This document shows, in pieces, positions 5,564 to 6,543 of a stretch of DNA of 6,543 nucleotides (positions are counted from its first letter, which is position 1; every line of letters begins with the position of its first letter). Source of the stretch: CAYURR01 sp964446745 (GTDB lineage: Bacteria > Bacillota > Clostridia > Lachnospirales > WQUN01). Location: contig CAYURR010000166.1 in NCBI GenBank assembly GCA_964446745.1, positions 1 through 6,543 of the forward strand, in the 5' to 3' direction. The notes beneath the pieces are model-generated. The model did not search any database. It was not told the origin of the DNA and saw only the letters and a program-made list of their open reading frames with translations. The position numbers were made by a program, and so were the translations under genes.

Positions 5564-6543
5564 TTAGCTCGCCTTTTCGATCTGGGTGCGAAGCTTATCG
5601 TTCAGATTGCTTGCAAGTGCTGAGGCTTTTTTCCAGTGCTCTTCCCTGTCCATTTCCTTTTCGCCTATGGTCTCGTTGAGCCTTGAGCGCGTCTGCTCAA
5701 GCGCGGCCAAATACTCGGAGCATATCTGATTCAACGCTGTCCAGCGTACGAGGTATGTGAGGAACACGCGCACAAACATCAATTCCTTATACGGCTTTAC
5801 ACGCTCATCGAGGGCTTCCGGTGTGTCCGGTGTGTTCGCATATTTACTTTTTATCCGGCTTACGGCGTTGATCGTATCATTGCTTGCGAGGGCTTCGCAG
5901 CAGGCCTCTATGGATTGCCAGAACGCCACCATATCCATCAGATGGCTCACAACCTTTCGCAGGCAACCTATCGCCGTTACCAGTGATGCAATGGCCGTGT
6001 CCAACGAGTTCTTGTCTATAACGGCGTTTGCGATCAGCTTTGTGAATTTCTGAAGGTTTACAAGGTTTTCGCGCTCCTGTTTTTGCAGATCACTACGCAG
6101 CTGAAATATCTCGTTCAGTTTCTTGTCGTATTTATCCGCATATTCCTGCATCTGCTGACCCATCTTTGTAAACTGGTCCCCGATTTCCTGAAAAGCCTTT
6201 TTAAAGGTGTCGGTCTTAACCTTTGCGGCCTCCAGCTCCTTTTCCTTGTCTTCTTTCTGCTTTAAAAGCGCAACCTTCTCATCACGCAGTTGCTTCTGCC
6301 TCTCGGCGTCATCCGTGGCAGCAAGCTCCTTATCTTTAGCCGCTATATCCTGCTTGAGTTTTTCGACGGCGGCTGTGAGCTCATCCTGACGCTTTGTAGC
6401 GTTATCGAGATCGGCCTTCGCCTTTGCACTTACATCTTGGCTGGCTCCTGATGAACGCTCGTTGTTTATATCCTTCGCGGACTGTGCTGCTATCCCGAGC
6501 GCACCTAATATCGCTCCGGTAAGCTGTAGAGCAAACGCGCGCT
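5564..6543 (-). CDS. Helical coiled-coil protein, N-terminus cut by window edge; possible first subunit of an alpha-helical pore-forming toxin
   Basis: The frame is open from the right edge, giving at least 325 residues; the methionine at 6163 is internal, since the coiled coil continues unbroken upstream of it. From the edge, the order is: an apolar glycine/alanine-rich stretch 'LQLTGAILGALGIAAQ' (residues 5-20), a Ser/Gly linker, a long highly charged coiled coil (about 40-170, e.g. 'KLKQDIAAKDKELAA'), then less charged helices with 'VVSHLMDMVAFWQSIEACCE' (197-216) and a C-terminal helical region. A membrane-active hairpin, a long coiled coil and a late helix containing FW is the plan of XaxA/YaxA and Hbl/Nhe-type toxins. 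It precedes a smaller coiled-coil gene, the same order as xaxA-xaxB. A tail-fibre-like, cell-division or structural coiled-coil protein cannot be excluded. The gene is real; the toxin assignment is moderate to weak. Confidence 0.72.
   Translation of the reverse strand, partial: RAFALQLTGAILGALGIAAQSAKDINNERSSGASQDVSAKAKADLDNATKRQDELTAAVEKLKQDIAAKDKELAATDDAERQKQLRDEKVALLKQKEDKEKELEAAKVKTDTFKKAFQEIGDQFTKMGQQMQEYADKYDKKLNEIFQLRSDLQKQERENLVNLQKFTKLIANAVIDKNSLDTAIASLVTAIGCLRKVVSHLMDMVAFWQSIEACCEALASNDTINAVSRIKSKYANTPDTPEALDERVKPYKELMFVRVFLTYLVRWTALNQICSEYLAALEQTRSRLNETIGEKEMDREEHWKKASALASNLNDKLRTQIEKAS

Noticed and set aside
5564..6163. A complete 199-residue protein starting at the methionine at 6163
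   Set aside because: The frame is open for 126 more codons to the window edge and those encode continuous coiled coil, so the methionine is internal.

Overview
The window looks like chromosomal DNA of a low-to-moderate G+C Firmicute, most likely a clostridial gut-type bacterium. Strong Shine-Dalgarno sequences (GGAGG/AGGAGG types) precede most genes, genes are tightly packed and often overlap, and the regulator/ABC operon is of the YtrA type common in Bacillota. No RNA gene, CRISPR array, insertion sequence or phage gene is visible.

There are three blocks. (1) Positions 1-1320, plus strand: the 3' part of a sigma-70/ECF-like sigma factor, then a 283-residue soluble protein whose N-terminal half resembles a degenerate chemoreceptor (MCP) signalling hairpin and whose C-terminal half is a CheW domain. 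A strong intrinsic terminator ends the block. (2) Positions 1324-4705, plus strand: a compact operon with its own promoter and an overlapping perfect inverted repeat. It encodes a YtrA-type GntR repressor, a six-helix ABC-2-like permease, a 467-residue membrane-anchored protein of unknown function, and a YtrB-like ABC ATPase. It ends in a long two-part hairpin that can also terminate transcription from the other side. (3) Positions 4716-6543, minus strand: two co-transcribed genes, the first cut by the right edge, for helical coiled-coil proteins without signal peptides, each with one short hydrophobic or aromatic segment. Their layout is like two-component alpha-helical pore-forming toxins (XaxAB/YaxAB or Hbl/Nhe style), but this is inferred from architecture, not from a recognised family signature.

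Block 2 can be read as a self-regulated transport or envelope-stress module: the GntR protein probably represses its own promoter until a ligand, perhaps an envelope-active compound, releases it, and the ATPase and permease then act together. The anchored protein's role is open. Block 1 may couple a dedicated sigma factor to a chemosensory adaptor. I see nothing that links the three blocks functionally. The observations most worth following are the single-chain MCP-like/CheW protein, the two-gene coiled-coil system, and the uncharacterised anchored protein in the ABC operon.
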